Source: JAGVVZ01 sp964372465 (GTDB lineage: Archaea; Aenigmatarchaeota; Aenigmatarchaeia; CG10238-14). From it: a stretch of DNA of 14,416 nucleotides. The notes beneath the pieces were generated by a model. It was not told where the DNA came from and did not search any database. It worked only from the letters and a program-made list of their open reading frames with translations. Shown piece after piece: positions 1 to 7,855 of this stretch (the stretch's first letter is position 1; every line of letters starts with the position of its first letter). Made by a program: the position numbers and the translations under genes. The stretch is from NCBI GenBank assembly GCA_964372465.1, contig CAYJRA010000020.1, positions 1-14,416 of the forward strand. The letters run 5' to 3'.

Positions 1-61
1 TAAACTCTCGATATAACTCTTCAGAAGCTCCTTGTGTTATATGGACTTGTCTATATGGCAT
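1..61 (-). CDS. 5' end of an unidentified gene, cut by the left edge
   Basis: An ATG at 59-61 opens a frame that stays open for 20 codons to the window edge; the start reads MPYRQVHITQ. A TATA-like stretch (TTTAAA, about 90-99 read on the minus strand) lies roughly 30 bases upstream of the ATG, the spacing of a leaderless archaeal promoter. It is divergent from the helicase gene at 234. The visible piece is too short to assign a family. The alternative is that 1-233 is simply non-coding. Confidence 0.45.
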   Translation of the reverse strand, partial: MPYRQVHITQGASEELYREF

Positions 62-67
62 ATAGAC
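49..67. repeat. Perfect inverted repeat over the start of the left-edge gene
   Basis: GTCTATATG (49-57), one spacer base, then its exact complement CATATAGAC (59-67). It overlaps the putative ATG of the left-edge gene, so it could be an operator or a hairpin controlling translation. No T-tract follows on either strand, which argues against a terminator. Confidence 0.45.
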
Positions 68-184
68 TATTGATTAGATAAAAAGTGTGATTTAAAAGGT
101 TAATTGTTAGATCGTAATTTATTTTAAAATAAACAAAATCTTTTAAATTTCAACTACATCTTTCTTTTGTCTTAATTAATGATG

Positions 185-200
185 ATGTCTTACAAGACAT
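185..200. repeat. Inverted repeat upstream of the helicase gene
   Basis: ATGTCTT (185-191), spacer AC, AAGACAT (194-200). It lies 34-49 bases upstream of the helicase ATG and abuts a TATA-like stretch near 200-210, so it would sit just upstream of or against the promoter. An operator is possible; chance is also possible in AT-rich spacer. Confidence 0.35.
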
Positions 201-233
201 ATCATATTATTCCTCCCTTGGTTAGTGTTAACT

Positions 234-3029
234 ATGTCGTTTGAAATATTTTCCGATAAGATAAAAGAAACAATAAAGAAAAGTGGATTTGAGAAGCCCA
301 CGCTGCCTCAACAGTTAGCAATGAAACCAATTCTTGAAGGCAACAACGTTCTGTTGATTGCTCCCACAGGTTTGGGAAAAACAGAAGCATGTATGTTGGG
401 GATATTTGATAAGTGGCTAAAGGAAAAACCAAGGCCTATTAGTATTTTGTATTTAACACCTCTTAAGTCATTGAACAGAGATCTTCTTAGACGATTTTTA
501 TGGTGGGGTGAAGAATTGGATATGGAAGTTTCTGTGAGACACGGTGATACCACTGCATATGAGAGAAAGAAGCAGGTGGACTTCCCAGATGACTTGCTTG
601 TGTCTACACCAGAAACTTTGCAAGCAATATTACCTGCTAAAAAAATGAGGGAGAATTTAAGAAATGTTAAATGGGTCATAGTGGATGAAGTTCATGAAAT
701 GGCTGACAGTAAAAGAGGAATTCAATTAACAATTGCACTGGAAAGACTAAGAGAGCTATGTGGCAATTTCCAGTTAATTGCGTTAAGCGCTACTGTTGGG
801 AATCCAGAAGAGATCGCAAAATTTATTTCAGGAAATAGGGATATGAAAATAATAAAAGCCACCAGTTCAAAGGAGATGAAAATTGAGGTTATAAGCCCAA
901 AAAAAGATCAATCCGATAATGAATTGCTGGAAACAGTTCCTAGTTTGTCCATAGCTGCCAGATTAAGAAAAGTCCATGAGTTGATTAATCAACACGTATC
1001 TACCTTGGTTTTTACCAACACAAGAGATTTTGCAGAAATTTTGACTTCGAGACTGAAGCAGGTTTATCCGAATTTAGCAGTGGCCAACCATCACAGCAGT
1101 TTAAGCAAGTCTGTCAGAATAAATGTCGAGGAAGATTTCAAGAATCAGAAATTGAAAACAATTGTTTGCACGTCGTCTTTAGAGCTGGGCATAGATATAG
1201 GATCTATTGATTTCATTTTGCATTATATGTCACCAAGACAACCAGCCAGAGCAATACAAAGAGTAGGCAGATCCGGCCATGAGCATAGCAAAATATCCAA
1301 GGGAGTTATAATCGCAACAGATATTGATGATTTGTTTGAGTCAAGCGTAATTGCCAGACAGGCTTTGCACGAAAAATTGCAGCCATTGAAGGTGCATTAT
1401 GATGCTTTGGATGTACTAGCTCATCAGATAGTTGGCATAACCCGTGACAAATATAAGATCTCAATAGACGAAGCTTATAATCTAATAAAGAGGGCGTACC
1501 CATATCATAATTTGACAAAAGAACAGTTTGTTTCAGTATGCCAGCAAATGAACGCATTGAGATATCTGTTTTTAGATGAAAACACGATTAGATCATCAAA
1601 GATGGGATTGATGTATTATTTTGAAAATTTATCTACGATACCTGATACAAAGAATTATTCTGTAATAAATATGTTGACTAATGAGAAGGTGGGGACGCTA
1701 GATGAAGAGTTTGTTGCTATCAATGGAGTAGAAGGATCCACATTCATAATAAAAGGAGAGCCGTGGCATATAGTATCTGTTGAAGCAGCGAAAATATATG
1801 TAGAGCCATCTGGTGATATAGACGCGTCTATCCCGGGTTGGGAAGGTGATTTGATGCCCGTGCCGTTTGAAGTCGCGCAAGAAGTTGGCTCTGTTAGGGA
1901 TTTCATTTTCACCGAGTTGAGCAAGAATACTGATAAGCACGACATACTCAAAGAATTGAAACACAAGTATCCCATAGATGACAATTCCGGAAAAAGAATG
2001 GTAAATGTAATCAACAGGCAAAAGAAATTCGGCGTGCCCACAGACAAGCAAGTAATTGCAGAAGTTTATGATGATGTACTGATATTGCATACCTGTTTTG
2101 GAAGCGTTGTCAATGAAACGCTAGGCAGATTCCTATCTTCAATGCTTGCGACCAGGATAGGATCTGTTGGGTTGAAGACTGACCCATACAGAATAGTTTT
2201 ACAGTTTCAAAGAATGAACACTGAGATATTCAAGGAGATTATATATAAAACATCACCAGAGAACATAGAGCCATTGATGGAGTTGTCTTTGCCTAATACG
2301 AAACTCTTTCAATGGAAGTTTTTACACGTTGCTAAAAGGTTTGGTGTCATAAAAAAAGATGCAGACTTTAGCAGAATCAGGATTGATAAGATAATCGACA
2401 TTTATACAAATACGCCAATATGGGAAGAAACATTGAGGGAAATTAAAACAGAAAAATTGGATATCAATAAAACAAAGGAGATATTAGACAAAATTCAGAA
2501 GAACCAAATTTCTCTGATCTTTAAAAAAGGATTGTCACCTCTGGGAAAACTTGGGTTAAAACAGAAATCTGAATTGGTTGGCCCGGAAAAACCTGATCTG
2601 CAGATACTAGATATTTTTGAAAAAAGGTTGATGAGCAAAAAGATTGAGTTGGTATGTATGAATTGCGGTGATTGGTATATTACGATGAAGATAAAGGATA
2701 TACCAGACATAATCAGATGCGATAAATGCCATGCCAAACTGATCGGCGTCATATCTCATCATAGACCAGAACTTATCAATTTAGTAAAGAAAAAATCCAA
2801 AAACGGACTGACAGTGGATGAACAGAGAATATGGGATAAATTGAACAGGACTTCAGATTTGGTTATCGTGTATGGGAAAAAAGCTGTTATGGCATTAGCT
2901 GCTCGTGGAGTTGGGCCGCAAACAGCCGTGAGGATTCTTCGAGGCATGTATTTCGATCATAAAGATTTCTTGAAAGCATTGTTGGAAGCAGAAAGAAATT
3001 TCATCAGGACGAAAAAATTCTGGGGATAG
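234..3029 (+). CDS. lhr: Lhr-type superfamily 2 DNA helicase with C-terminal zinc finger
   Basis: A 3'-to-5' ATP-dependent helicase of the Lhr family, used in DNA repair and replication-coupled repair. Numbering from the ATG at 234 (931 residues): Walker A APTGLGKT at 43-50, DEVH box at 151-154, SAT motif at 185-187, then the second RecA domain with a typical QRxGRxGH motif, a winged-helix region and the long Lhr C-terminal part. Near the end, two CxxC pairs (C808/C811 and C829/C832) can bind zinc, and the tail carries VYGKKAVMALAARGVGPQTA, a pattern I associate with archaeal Lhr-like helicases. An in-frame GTG lies at 225; I prefer the ATG at 234 because a TATA-like stretch near 200-210 would give a leaderless message there. 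It stands alone, transcribed away from the left-edge gene. Confidence 0.93.
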   Translation: MSFEIFSDKIKETIKKSGFEKPTLPQQLAMKPILEGNNVLLIAPTGLGKTEACMLGIFDKWLKEKPRPISILYLTPLKSLNRDLLRRFLWWGEELDMEVSVRHGDTTAYERKKQVDFPDDLLVSTPETLQAILPAKKMRENLRNVKWVIVDEVHEMADSKRGIQLTIALERLRELCGNFQLIALSATVGNPEEIAKFISGNRDMKIIKATSSKEMKIEVISPKKDQSDNELLETVPSLSIAARLRKVHELINQHVSTLVFTNTRDFAEILTSRLKQVYPNLAVANHHSSLSKSVRINVEEDFKNQKLKTIVCTSSLELGIDIGSIDFILHYMSPRQPARAIQRVGRSGHEHSKISKGVIIATDIDDLFESSVIARQALHEKLQPLKVHYDALDVLAHQIVGITRDKYKISIDEAYNLIKRAYPYHNLTKEQFVSVCQQMNALRYLFLDENTIRSSKMGLMYYFENLSTIPDTKNYSVINMLTNEKVGTLDEEFVAINGVEGSTFIIKGEPWHIVSVEAAKIYVEPSGDIDASIPGWEGDLMPVPFEVAQEVGSVRDFIFTELSKNTDKHDILKELKHKYPIDDNSGKRMVNVINRQKKFGVPTDKQVIAEVYDDVLILHTCFGSVVNETLGRFLSSMLATRIGSVGLKTDPYRIVLQFQRMNTEIFKEIIYKTSPENIEPLMELSLPNTKLFQWKFLHVAKRFGVIKKDADFSRIRIDKIIDIYTNTPIWEETLREIKTEKLDINKTKEILDKIQKNQISLIFKKGLSPLGKLGLKQKSELVGPEKPDLQILDIFEKRLMSKKIELVCMNCGDWYITMKIKDIPDIIRCDKCHAKLIGVISHHRPELINLVKKKSKNGLTVDEQRIWDKLNRTSDLVIVYGKKAVMALAARGVGPQTAVRILRGMYFDHKDFLKALLEAERNFIRTKKFWG

Positions 3030-3087
3030 TTGGTTAGAAAGAGGTATATCATATGAAATTAATTCAGGATAGGACAGTAAAGCAAAG

Positions 3088-3098
3088 ATATTTAAATA
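3088..3098 (+). promoter_or_regulatory. TATA-like box for the gene at 3139
   Basis: An A/T run ATATTTAAATA preceded by purine-rich AGCAAAG (BRE-like). Transcription would start about 25 bases downstream (near 3118), leaving a 20-base leader holding the weak Shine-Dalgarno AAGGA at 3131-3135. Confidence 0.5.
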
Positions 3099-3138
3099 TT
3101 GTTTACTATAAAGTAGTAATTAGGACGACTAAGGATAT

Positions 3139-3753
3139 ATGATTTGGATGAAAACGAAAACAATAATAGACAGTTGGGTGGGAAATACATTGATGCTAGT
3201 TGGTGCTGCAAGTTTAATTTGTTCTGCTCTTTATTTTGTTTTTTTTGGTGCACCAAGTTATACCAGAAAACCAGTTAAACAACCAACGCCTACAATACCA
3301 ACAACAACATCCACATATCAGGGTTGTCCACCCGATGTGAGTGAACCGGACTTGTTACTTTATGCTGAAGTAGCAAAAAATAATGGTTCGAGACAGTATT
3401 CAGATAACGGAAGTTACACTTTTGTCGATGGTGAAACATATAGAGGTAAAGTGAGTATATACACTCTGAATTTGGTTGATGCTATGTCTGATATTGGTGC
3501 TCTACCATCGTTTCCATTCAAATATATATCAGTAGTTCAGGATGTTTTGGATATCTGTGATGATGGTATTCCTGATGTTATGATTATGGAAGGAAGAATA
3601 ACCGATTATGATGTGAAAATTGTAGACGAAGGTATTAATGGTAGAAACCTAAAAATTACTAGAAATGGAATGCAACTTTCAGACAGCCAAACAAGAATTT
3701 TAGGTCAAATATATAATTTTTACTTTAGAAATATTTCTAACGAATTGAAATAA
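3139..3753 (+). CDS. Membrane-anchored extracytoplasmic protein of unknown function
   Basis: Not recognised. The 204-residue product has one hydrophobic segment at about 17-37, then a Pro/Thr-rich linker (about 44-60, with TPTIPTTTST) and a soluble domain of about 140 residues, so it should be anchored in the membrane with the domain outside. The domain has only two cysteines, C63 and C140, which could form one disulfide. Start: ATG at 3139, or the next in-frame ATG at 3148; AAGGA at 3131-3135 is close to the first and somewhat far from the second, so the choice is open. The gene is monocistronic and convergent with the t6A operon that ends at 3819. Codon use looks like its neighbours. Confidence 0.75.
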   Translation: MIWMKTKTIIDSWVGNTLMLVGAASLICSALYFVFFGAPSYTRKPVKQPTPTIPTTTSTYQGCPPDVSEPDLLLYAEVAKNNGSRQYSDNGSYTFVDGETYRGKVSIYTLNLVDAMSDIGALPSFPFKYISVVQDVLDICDDGIPDVMIMEGRITDYDVKIVDEGINGRNLKITRNGMQLSDSQTRILGQIYNFYFRNISNELK

Positions 3754-3818
3754 CTTTTATCTAAACAACCTATCTGGAGAAATTTAAGATCAATCACCAG
3801 ATTTTTATTACTCCCTCT

Positions 3819-4034
3819 CTATGGTTTTTTATTTTGTTCTAATTCAATAATTTTCTCCTTTGATTTCAATCCCTTTATTATTCTGACCGAATTATATTTT
3901 TTTGATAGTTCTCTTATTATTTCCAAATTAGCTTCATTGTTTTTCGGTTCCGATTTCACATTTATTGTCCAAACACCACCTTTGGTTATTGAAAATTCAT
4001 TTTTACCAGTTTTCACCTTTGCTTTTACTATCAT
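3819..4034 (-). CDS. DUF167 (YggU) family small protein
   Basis: A 71-residue protein of the DUF167/YggU family, widespread in bacteria and archaea, without an established function. The family signatures visible are KVKTGKNEF near the start, the central WTINVKSEPKNNEANLEII block with its conserved KxxEAN core, and VRIIKGLKSKEKIIE at the end. I start at ATG 4034; an upstream in-frame TTG at 4040 is possible. It begins 17 bases after the tsaD stop, so it is the last gene of the t6A operon. Its presence there may be only transcriptional convenience, but conserved linkage could hint at a role in tRNA modification or translation. Confidence 0.85.
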   Translation of the reverse strand: MIVKAKVKTGKNEFSITKGGVWTINVKSEPKNNEANLEIIRELSKKYNSVRIIKGLKSKEKIIELEQNKKP

Positions 4035-4051
4035 CTTCAATCATCATGATA

Positions 4052-5110
4052 TCAGAATGTAATATTTTCATCTATCCTCAGATTCGGCATCCTATCTATT
4101 TTATCTATATTTTTAACAAATTCTTTTCTCAAAGCTTTGTAGTATGCACAGATGCCTATCATCGCAGCATTATCAGTGCAAAATCTTTTGTCAGACATAA
4201 AAACATTTACAGATAGTTTTCTCATTTCCTTTCTGAATGATCGTCTAATATAGTTGTTTGCCATTACTCCGCCACCCATGAGTAGTTGTCCCGTTTTGTA
4301 TTCTTTTACGGCTTTAGTGGTTTTAGTTAATAGTACGTCAGTGATTGCCTGTTGAAAAGATGCGCAAAAATCAGGAACAACTTTTTCGAAGTTCTCTTTA
4401 TATTGGCTTTTTAGTTTCTCTATCAATAATACAGATGCCGTTTTAAGTCCGGAAAAGCTGAAATTGTAATCCTTTGAATGAATCATAGGTCTTGGCAGAT
4501 TAAAAGTTTCTGAGCCACCATTTTCTGCGAATTTCTCTATTATCGGACCGCCTGGATACCCCAACATTAATGGTCTTGCAATTTTATCATAAGCTTCCCC
4601 CGCTGCATCGTCAAGTGTCTCTCCCAGTAATTTGTATTTTCCATGATTGTTCATTAAAACAAGTTCTGTATGCGCTCCTGAGGCCAGTAGGCACAATAGA
4701 GGAAATTTTGGTTTTTTAAAATTATTGTAAGAATTTCCTTGATTGTTTTTAGCAAAATTGCTGTATGTATGACCTTCCATGTGATTTACTGCTATAACTG
4801 GTTTGTTGTACTTATATGCTAACTCTTTTATTTTTTTTATTCCAACTTCCAAGGCAATAGCCAAACCAGGTCCTACTGTTACTGCAAGCACATCAATATT
4901 TTCTAGTTTAATTTTTGCCCGTTTTAATGCTAAATTTATAACAGGATCAATTCTCTCTTGGTGTATTCTTTTTGCTATAGATGGTACTACTCCCCCCCAC
5001 TCATTGTGCAAGTCAACTTGTGATGATATTATATTTGATAGAACCCTGTCATTTTGGCAGACACTTGCACTGGTTTCGTCGCAGGACGTATCTACGGCTA
5101 GTATTTTCAT
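4052..5110 (-). CDS. tsaD: tRNA N6-threonylcarbamoyladenosine transferase TsaD, bacterial type
   Basis: Transfers threonylcarbamoyl from threonylcarbamoyl-AMP to A37 of tRNAs that read ANN codons. The 352-residue length fits the family. Visible: ASKHA start ILAVDTSCDET (3-13), metal-binding HxxxH in VNHMEGHTY (H110, H114), LLASGAHTELVL (141-152, normally SGGHT), GETLDDAAGEAYDK (163-176), PGGP (186-189), FSFSGLKT, GGGVMANN, and TDNAAMIG near the end. HMEGH and DDAAGEAYDK are marks of bacterial/mitochondrial TsaD; archaeal Kae1 has HCxxH and DIAVGNxxDK. The ATG follows the upstream gene's TGA with no gap and AGAGG lies about 8 bases before it, indicating translational coupling. Bacterial TsaD normally needs TsaB; no TsaB is seen here. 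Confidence 0.96.
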   Translation of the reverse strand: MKILAVDTSCDETSASVCQNDRVLSNIISSQVDLHNEWGGVVPSIAKRIHQERIDPVINLALKRAKIKLENIDVLAVTVGPGLAIALEVGIKKIKELAYKYNKPVIAVNHMEGHTYSNFAKNNQGNSYNNFKKPKFPLLCLLASGAHTELVLMNNHGKYKLLGETLDDAAGEAYDKIARPLMLGYPGGPIIEKFAENGGSETFNLPRPMIHSKDYNFSFSGLKTASVLLIEKLKSQYKENFEKVVPDFCASFQQAITDVLLTKTTKAVKEYKTGQLLMGGGVMANNYIRRSFRKEMRKLSVNVFMSDKRFCTDNAAMIGICAYYKALRKEFVKNIDKIDRMPNLRIDENITF

Positions 5111-5926
5111 TCAAGACCTCTTGGTAATTGGAAACAATTTGCCACCGCCTAGAATGTTGACGGTCCATTTGCCATCTTTTCTGATCATAATCCTGAATCC
5201 ATTATCTATAAACTTCCGAGTTACTTGGTTCTTGTCTATTTCCTTTATTAATTTACTAGAAACAAGAAGCGAATTAACTATTTGTTCTATTTCGTTTTTA
5301 TTGTCTGAACTAATTTGAATATGTATTGGAGCGAAACACAGCTCGTTTTTATCTTCTAAAAATTTGCAATTATCATTTTTTTTAATTATATTTTCTATGC
5401 CATGCTTTATATTATCAAATTCTTCGTCTGAAAATATCTTAAAACCGTTCTTGACAAAAGCATTCTCGTGGAAATCTCCGTCTTTATTATGCATCTTGCT
5501 TTTTTCTATCACCCATAAATGCAAATAAGATATAGACATAATCACACATACTTCATTATTTTGGGGTGAAACCTTGTTTCTTAATGCATTAAAAAACATA
5601 ATCAAATCATTTGGTTTCGAATTTTTGATGGCAGTTTCAATCATGTCAGATAACAGCCTTCCATGTTTTGCACTCCCGCAATTTATATGAAGAAAAGAAG
5701 TTATCCCATATTCCTCAATAAAATCATTGTTTGGTACTATTAAGTCTGCCTTTGAATTTTCTCCATCTACGATCAACGCCTTATTGATATTAGGAAATCC
5801 GGTACAGTGTTTCCCTTTATATAAGCCAGGAACATCCTTTGTAGATTTATATTGTGATTCCCAGAATGCTCTTTCGCCATTACCTAAAGGTATTTTTAAT
5901 CTTTGATAAACTTCTTCTATGCTCAT
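5111..5926 (-). CDS. Unknown 271-residue protein inside the t6A operon
   Basis: Not recognised. A soluble protein without signal peptide or membrane segment. The first half has several patches that read as an alpha/beta core (KALIVDGENSKADLIVP at about 50-66, VCVIMSISYLHLWVI at about 126-140); the second half is mixed and lysine-rich, and it ends with a basic tail, LGGGKLFPITKRS. It shows none of the ASKHA motifs expected of TsaB, nor those of KEOPS subunits. It overlaps the upstream tsaC-tsaE stop by ATGA (5923-5926) and touches the tsaD start, so it is translated in step with both. Position between TsaE and TsaD makes it a candidate replacement for TsaB, which is inference from context only. 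Confidence 0.85.
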   Translation of the reverse strand: MSIEEVYQRLKIPLGNGERAFWESQYKSTKDVPGLYKGKHCTGFPNINKALIVDGENSKADLIVPNNDFIEEYGITSFLHINCGSAKHGRLLSDMIETAIKNSKPNDLIMFFNALRNKVSPQNNEVCVIMSISYLHLWVIEKSKMHNKDGDFHENAFVKNGFKIFSDEEFDNIKHGIENIIKKNDNCKFLEDKNELCFAPIHIQISSDNKNEIEQIVNSLLVSSKLIKEIDKNQVTRKFIDNGFRIMIRKDGKWTVNILGGGKLFPITKRS

Positions 5927-6987
5927 ATAAATTCACTGCTATATTCAATTCTTCTTTCATTCTCGTTGACATATTGAAACTTAATCCAGATTACTTTTGC
6001 TCTGTTTTTGACTTTTTTAATTATTTTACTGATCTTTTCTGCCCACTCTATTGATATTATGTTTGGCTTATTCATCATTTCTTCGAATTTTAGATCTATC
6101 AACTCTGTTTCATCGGACATCCTATATGTGTCTATATGATATAACTTGTGATCTTTCTTATCTATTTTATACTCCCTTAAAAGAATGAAAGTCGGTGACA
6201 CCACATTCTTGTTTATCTTCAGATATTCAGCTAAACCTTTCGTAAATTGTGTTTTTCCCGTTCCTAATTCACCCTGTAATGCAAATATTGTGGGTTTTTT
6301 GCCAATGTTTTCTTTCAGCAATTTTCTGGCAAGGATTTTTGTTTCTTTTTCAGATCTTGACATAAGCATTTTTGGTTTCTTTAGTACAACGTCACCTTCT
6401 CTTAGGATTTTTACTTCATTCAGAGTAGTGTTCACAACCGTTGATGGTTTGTTTTTCGGCAGTTGTCCGGCGTCTATTATCAGATCTATCAGAGATTGTT
6501 GCTTCTTTGATGTGTTGTCTAATATGTCTTTGGTCGAATAGGGCGTTTTTTTATATGATGCATTAGCCGATGTTGTCGTGATTGGTTTACCAAAAATTTT
6601 AATCAGTTTAAGCACCAAAGGATGATTTGGTATTCTGATGCCTAAAGTTCCATCATCCGCTTCTATGCCTCTAGCCACCTTCTTTCTGCTTTTAGAGACT
6701 ACTGTCAAAGGTCCGGGCAGATAATTATCATAAAGATTTTCTGCTATCTCATTTAAAACGGCATATTCTTTCGCCATCTTTTTGTCGCAAACGGCAATTG
6801 ATATTGCCTTGCCGTCTCTTTTTGTTTTGTATTCAAGAAGCTTTTTGACAGCTTTCTCATTAGTGGCATCCACTCCCATACCATAGCAAGTTTCTGTCGG
6901 ATAAGCTATCATGCCTCCATTTTTTAGCGTTTTTACTACTCTTTCAATAATTTTTTCAGGATTCCCGCTTAATTTAATTATTTCCAT
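5923..6987 (-). CDS. tsaC-tsaE: TsaC (Sua5/YrdC) - TsaE fusion protein for t6A synthesis
   Basis: One 354-residue chain joins two steps of t6A synthesis. Residues about 1-205 are the Sua5/YrdC domain, which makes threonylcarbamoyl-AMP from threonine, bicarbonate and ATP: PTETCYG (30-36), the KxR motif within KTKR (54-57), and TTSAN (138-142, SxN). Residues about 210-350 are the TsaE P-loop ATPase: Walker A GELGTGKT (239-246), SPTF (264-267), YHIDTYR (283-289), IEWAE (313-317). TsaE regulates turnover of the bacterial TsaB-TsaD complex and is not part of archaeal KEOPS. I start at ATG 6987, about 30 bases below a TATA-like AATAAATAAG on the minus strand (leaderless); a GTG at 6996 is the alternative. 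It is first in the operon, and divergent from 7069. Confidence 0.94.
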   Translation of the reverse strand: MEIIKLSGNPEKIIERVVKTLKNGGMIAYPTETCYGMGVDATNEKAVKKLLEYKTKRDGKAISIAVCDKKMAKEYAVLNEIAENLYDNYLPGPLTVVSKSRKKVARGIEADDGTLGIRIPNHPLVLKLIKIFGKPITTTSANASYKKTPYSTKDILDNTSKKQQSLIDLIIDAGQLPKNKPSTVVNTTLNEVKILREGDVVLKKPKMLMSRSEKETKILARKLLKENIGKKPTIFALQGELGTGKTQFTKGLAEYLKINKNVVSPTFILLREYKIDKKDHKLYHIDTYRMSDETELIDLKFEEMMNKPNIISIEWAEKISKIIKKVKNRAKVIWIKFQYVNENERRIEYSSEFI

Positions 6988-7068
6988 GGTTTTCACATGT
7001 TAGATATGGTATATTCTTATTTATTGCTGTATGGTAGAGATAAATTTTTAATGTAACAAATAATTATT

Positions 7069-7518
7069 ATGGCACCAAACATAGTGACTAAGTTCAGACT
7101 AAATTCGGACGATTTTAAGATATTTTTTGACAATGAAAAAAAGACGCATGTTGCTGAAAATATGGAAACAGGGGAGAAAACAAACATAGGTGTTTTGGGT
7201 ATATTCCTGCAGATGGGCATTATAAAACCAGAAGAGGATACGGAAAGGCATTCTGTCGTTCAGAGATTAACGTTTTTGGAAGACACTGTAAACGGTTTGA
7301 TCAAGAAATTCAATGAACCGAGATTTGAAGAAAGGGAAGAAATGCAGGACGAAGTAAAGGAAGAATCGGAAGAGAAGCCGATTAAAAAGAAAAAATTAAA
7401 GTTTGATGTTAAAGAGCAAATTATGGAGCGCGCCCTGGAAGGCATTGGCGACAAAGAAAAAAAGAAAGATGCTAAAAAAGAAAGTGAAGAAGAAATTGAA
7501 AATTGGATGGATATCTAA
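7069..7518 (+). CDS. Small charged protein of unknown function with acidic/lysine-rich tail
   Basis: Not recognised. 149 residues. Residues 1-55 look folded (VTKFRLNSDDFKIFF at about 5-19, then a short GVLGIFLQMGII hydrophobic patch); about 62-80 could be a short coiled coil; the rest is very rich in Glu and Lys, probably extended or helical, and ends with ENWMDI. No membrane segment and no cysteines. The ATG lies about 25 bases below a TATA-like ATAAATTTTTAA (7038-7049), so the message is probably leaderless. Its stop codon overlaps the stop of the convergent gene (7515-7518). A nucleoprotein- or ribosome-associated role would suit the charge pattern but is a guess. Confidence 0.75.
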   Translation: MAPNIVTKFRLNSDDFKIFFDNEKKTHVAENMETGEKTNIGVLGIFLQMGIIKPEEDTERHSVVQRLTFLEDTVNGLIKKFNEPRFEEREEMQDEVKEESEEKPIKKKKLKFDVKEQIMERALEGIGDKEKKKDAKKESEEEIENWMDI

Positions 7519-7745
7519 CCCATCTCTTTCAACTTCTGTGCAACAAATTCAACAACTTCTTTTGAATCCGGTACTGTAAGAGATTGCTTATATCTTTTTT
7601 GGCCGTTCGGGGTTGTGAAACCTCTAGCGATAGATACAAACTCCCTTTCACCATCTTCGGTTATAGCCTTTTTTCTGGCTATTTCCATGAAATTGTTGGT
7701 TCCGAATGTTATTTCTTCTGATTTCAGTGTCTTGTATTCTACCAT
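7515..7745 (-). CDS. Small basic protein, possibly PC4-like single-strand nucleic acid binder
   Basis: 76 residues from the ATG at 7745. A start at 7766 is in frame, but GAGAGG lies only 8-9 bases before 7745 and a TATA-like TTTTTAAA around 7780 puts the start of the message near 7757, so 7745 decides. The sequence is compact: ITFGTNNFMEIARKKA, then FVSIARGFTTPNGQKRYKQS, then a C-terminal helix EVVEFVAQKLKEM. Alternating beta strands with a basic turn, followed by a helix, recall PC4/Whirly-like single-stranded DNA-binding proteins; that is a shape argument, not a recognised family match. It is monocistronic and tail-to-tail with the gene at 7069. Confidence 0.8.
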   Translation of the reverse strand: MVEYKTLKSEEITFGTNNFMEIARKKAITEDGEREFVSIARGFTTPNGQKRYKQSLTVPDSKEVVEFVAQKLKEMG

Positions 7746-7855
7746 ATGTCTAACCTCTCTAACCATATATAATGTAAAGGTTTAAAAAGCTTATTTAACC
7801 CTAATTTGTTCAAGTGAGGTTTATAAATTTTATTTGAATTAATTAAGATGGTTTT

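Noticed and set aside
1306..2752. Several minus-strand open frames of 80-130 codons inside the helicase gene
   Set aside because: They are antisense shadows of a clearly conserved gene, with no binding sites or recognisable proteins.
4052..5110. Calling this gene archaeal Kae1
   Set aside because: The HMEGH and DDAAGEAYDK motifs and the operon with TsaE are those of bacterial TsaD.
4803..5318. 171-codon plus-strand frame across tsaD and its neighbour
   Set aside because: Antisense to two well-supported overlapping operon genes; the hydrophobic translation is typical of shadows in AT-rich DNA.
5111..5926. Calling the unknown operon gene TsaB
   Set aside because: No ASKHA phosphate-loop motif or other TsaB-like sequence is visible; only the position suggests it.
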